Positions 62,912-63,973 of a stretch of DNA of 63,973 bases are shown here, piece by piece. Source of the stretch: an uncultured Campylobacter sp. (GTDB taxonomy: Bacteria; Campylobacterota; Campylobacteria; Campylobacterales; Campylobacteraceae); contig NZ_CALGPY010000002.1 in NCBI RefSeq assembly GCF_937959485.1, positions 1 through 63,973 of the forward strand, in the 5' to 3' direction. How positions within the stretch are numbered: position 1 is the stretch's first letter; the number at the start of each line of letters is the position of its first letter. Under the pieces are notes generated by a model, which saw only the letters and a list, made by a program, of their open reading frames with translations, was not told the DNA's origin and ran no database searches. The translations under genes and the position numbers were made by a program.

Positions 62912-63745
62912 ATGAAAAAACTAATACCGGCGCTTAAGCAAGCGCAAAACCGACTCAAAAATTTCTTCCGCCTCTACGATACCGAGCTCATGCACCATGC
63001 ATCAAGCCTTAGCTTTCACACGATTCTGGCGCTATTGCCAGTGCTGATGGTCTCGCTTAGCGTTTTTATGCAGCTGCCAAGCTTCAAAGGCTACTACGAC
63101 AAGATTATGGGCTTTATCTTTTCAAACTTCCTGCCTGCAAATCAAGCGAGCATGGCACACTATATCGAGGAATTTATGGCAAACGGACTAAGCCTTGGCG
63201 TAACGGGCTTTTGCGCAGTGTTAGTTACGTCGGTGCTGTTTTTCGGAGACTTTGAAGCGATTATCGCGCGCATTTCGCATTCACCCGAGCGAAGCTTTTT
63301 TAAGAGCCTAAGCACCTACTGGACGCTGATGACGCTCGCTCCTGTGGGGCTTGGAGCATCGTTTTATATCAGCGGCGAGCTTCAGGAGCTGCTAAATAAA
63401 ACCGAGTTTACGAGCTGGATAAATTTGCTTAAAATTCTACCCTACTTAATCGTTTGGGGGATCTTTGCGATTACTTATGCTACGGCGATCAACCGCGAGA
63501 TCCGCGCAAAAGCGGTGCTTGCCTCATCGCTCGTAGCATCGATTTTATGGTGGCTTTCAAGACTGGTTTTTGCGCAATACGTCTTTTATAACAAAACCTA
63601 TCTTAGCATCTACGGCTCGTTTTCGGTCGCGCTATTTTTCTTTCTATGGATCTACATAAGCTGGATTTTCTACCTATACGGCGTGAAATTCTGCGTATTT
63701 TTGGACGCTAAATTTAAAAGAGGTGGCGAGCGCCAAAGCGCTTGA
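62912..63745 (+). CDS. YihY/BrkB-family inner-membrane protein
   Basis: 277 residues with six membrane helices. Landmarks are the amphipathic start followed by HHASSLSFHTILALLPVLMV (about 28-47), then GLGASFYISGELQELL, and SIYGSFSVALFFFLWIYISW (about 229-248). Often annotated ribonuclease BN, which is a known mis-assignment; the molecular job is unknown. TAAAAT lies just upstream, leaving a very short leader with no strong ribosome-binding site. Confidence 0.9.
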   Translation: MKKLIPALKQAQNRLKNFFRLYDTELMHHASSLSFHTILALLPVLMVSLSVFMQLPSFKGYYDKIMGFIFSNFLPANQASMAHYIEEFMANGLSLGVTGFCAVLVTSVLFFGDFEAIIARISHSPERSFFKSLSTYWTLMTLAPVGLGASFYISGELQELLNKTEFTSWINLLKILPYLIVWGIFAITYATAINREIRAKAVLASSLVASILWWLSRLVFAQYVFYNKTYLSIYGSFSVALFFFLWIYISWIFYLYGVKFCVFLDAKFKRGGERQSA

Positions 63746-63919
63746 ATTTTTACGAATTTTACGAAAGGTTATAGTAAAAATTGACGATAATCGCATATAA
63801 ATTGGCAGCTTTAACGATAAGTTCTCGTCAGTAAAAGGATTAAATTTGAAATCTCGTCTTTGTTCGGTCTATATACGAGCGATCTACTTTAAATTATAGA
63901 ATTTTTAAAGGAGGGCTAG

Positions 63920-63973
63920 ATGGCGTTTGTTGCGGAATATATTTCTAAAGAGGACTTGAAGAAATATGATATT
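63920..63973 (+). CDS. Start of an unidentified gene (cut by window end)
   Basis: ATG at 63920 behind a strong AAAGGAGG, then 18 codons reading MAFVAEYISKEDLKKYDI to the window edge. Too short to identify. Confidence 0.6.
   Translation, partial: MAFVAEYISKEDLKKYDI

Overview
This window is a chromosomal segment of a Campylobacter-type epsilonproteobacterium (Campylobacterota). The evidence is htrA-cbpA-hspR-kefB and mtaB-mscS-aroB in the order I recall from C. jejuni, a futalosine menaquinone pathway (mqnE plus a UbiD-type decarboxylase), a class II Ser-type tRNA, and AT-rich spacers full of AAATTT words. The base composition looks well above that of C. jejuni, which points to the oral group (gracilis/rectus/showae-like); that species guess is inference.

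Layout. 1-4907: a giant exported beta-helix protein, probably an autotransporter, cut by the window edge. 5749-10705: a periplasmic quality-control and heat-shock block (htrA diverging from cbpA-hspR, with a matching HspR operator between them), then a K+/H+ antiporter. 10706-18475: a plastic region with a decayed methyltransferase copy, a tRNA-Ser-like gene with a wrong anticodon, a dead epimerase gene, a CPA1 antiporter whose codon choice differs from its neighbours, the intact methyltransferase, three small hypotheticals and an ABC-ATPase stump. 18476-26401: yggS and rseP, then pgsA, an enoyl-reductase-like SDR, dapA, an M16 peptidase and pyrD, packed as an operon. 26755-31291: overlapping operon of sensor kinase, cytochrome c, hemL, AtpZ-like protein and a low-complexity membrane protein. 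31613-42234: menaquinone decarboxylase, a MurF-like N-domain protein, a histone-H1-like protein, metG, a pseudopilin, a membrane glycosyltransferase-like protein, purine salvage (phosphoribosyltransferase plus permease) and mqnE. 42376-45387: glmS and a membrane protein on the plus strand. 46062-60146: tgt, a seven-gene P-type ATPase cluster, then mogA, an FtsH-like AAA protein with a degenerate protease site, mtaB, mscS, aroB and a TrkA-like protein. 60436-63973: a TonB-dependent receptor, a YihY/BrkB protein and the start of one more gene.

The best candidate for an under-described system is 47624-52341. An atypical P1B-type ATPase, with Tyr-Ser-Cys where CPC is usual, is encoded with four small membrane proteins (glycine-zipper or lysine-rich tails), a helical ferritin-like protein and a standalone HMA2-like domain without CxxC. 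By analogy with mycobacterial ATPase/PacL platforms this may be a membrane metal-handling assembly. A second theme is low-complexity expansion of ordinary proteins: PyrD carries a disordered tail of about 327 residues, and short tandem repeats of 15 and 18 bp occur nearby.
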